Source: Strigamia acuminata
Lineage: Eukaryota > Arthropoda > Chilopoda > Geophilomorpha > Linotaeniidae
Direction: 5' to 3'
DNA length: 60,000 bases
Assembly (NCBI GenBank): GCA_949358305.1
Contig: OX442315.1
Location: 12,490,427-12,550,426 of the forward strand
Of the stretch, positions 59,634 to 60,000 are shown one piece after another. Each line of letters opens with the position of its first letter. The first letter of the stretch is position 1. The notes below the pieces were generated by a model. It did no database searches. It saw nothing but the letters and a program-made list of their open reading frames with translations, and had not been told where the DNA came from. Made by a program: the position numbers and the translations under genes.

Positions 59634-60000
59634 TACTTGCCGATTAATATCTTCTGGGGCCTCCGGGATCAAAAGCCGTACACACCTTTAAGGTAGCCTC
59701 AGGACCGGTTACAAAAAGTGCACTTTTTAGATGCGCTTTGGGCGCTTCATGCGCCTGATACGCCTCATTCCATTTCACAATGAAACATGTTTGTAGAGCG
59801 AAGACCTAAAAGACAACTCTCGCTAGAAATCAAATTTTCTAGATTTCCAGCTCCTGATGGAGTAAAAATTGAAGATGACTTCAACTGATTCAATCAGCAT
59901 CCAATCAGCACTAAAAATGAGTGCAAGGGGGTGTTCTGCACCCCCAACTTTGGTATGTGTATGTTATGTTCATCAAGAAATACGCTACACACGCAATTTA
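59634..60000. other. Right edge, no feature recognised
   Basis: Unique-looking, more balanced composition, no convincing frame or terminal repeat. Confidence 0.4.

Overview
This is a eukaryotic, almost certainly animal (invertebrate), AT-rich genomic window that is nearly all non-coding. The phylum cannot be fixed from the sequence. Evidence for an animal: exon/intron structure with GT-AG junctions, an extracellular domain of the SUEL/galactose-binding-lectin type found in latrophilins and EVA-1 proteins, and a dense mix of DNA transposon relics (Tc1/mariner, pogo-like, hAT-like, PIF/Harbinger-like MITEs), a Ty1/copia fragment and a 5S-rRNA-derived SINE-like copy. One short run of CCTAA pentamers resembles the arthropod telomere repeat, which is only a weak hint of lineage.

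Only two coding exons are convincing. Both are on the minus strand and appear to be consecutive exons of one gene: 51128-50915 (first half of the lectin domain) and 4705-4602 (second half). The donor of the first and the acceptor of the second have compatible phase: the split codon joins as AG|G, giving Arg just before a Cys. Together they supply eight cysteines and the C-terminal Cys-x4-Cys ... Tyr-Asp-Cys pattern of the domain. The window is therefore mainly one intron of about 46.2 kb (50914-4706) lying inside a single domain, plus about 4.6 kb of downstream and 8.9 kb of upstream intron or flank of the same gene.

Layout from left to right: a 26-copy 32-bp satellite at the left edge (1-832); a 17-bp array (3.47-4.15 kb); the 3' lectin exon (4.6-4.7 kb); a Harbinger-like MITE (6.47-7.09 kb, second copy at 58.83-59.45 kb); a MITE with a minisatellite core (12.06-12.70 kb); a GC-elevated island with an RFX X-box match (13.4-13.65 kb); 16-bp and 30-bp arrays (14.0-17.0 kb); the 5S-derived copy (21.4 kb); a foldback element (21.7-22.1 kb); copia and Tc1 relics (24.0 and 28.5 kb); a foldback MITE (30.3-30.8 kb); an 11-bp array (34.3-35.0 kb); an hAT-like element with a nested mariner-like insertion (36.8-37.4 kb); a 21-bp array (38.6-39.2 kb); small MITEs and a TATAA microsatellite (40-43 kb); two more 21-bp arrays (48.2-50.7 kb); the 5' lectin exon (50.9-51.1 kb); a 703-bp MITE (51.6-52.3 kb); arrays of 31, 21, 21 and about 11 bp (52.4-55.9 kb); a GGGCCC-rich repeat field (56.9-57.85 kb); and Harbinger-like and hAT-like MITEs at the right edge.

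The most striking property is the minisatellite load: about fifteen unrelated arrays covering roughly 8-9 kb. Most unit lengths are near whole multiples of the DNA helical repeat (10-11, 20-21, 30-32 bp), and five sequence-unrelated arrays share exactly 21 bp. Long open frames in the window are almost all artefacts of these arrays. I found no convincing complete gene, tRNA, CRISPR or new enzymatic system.
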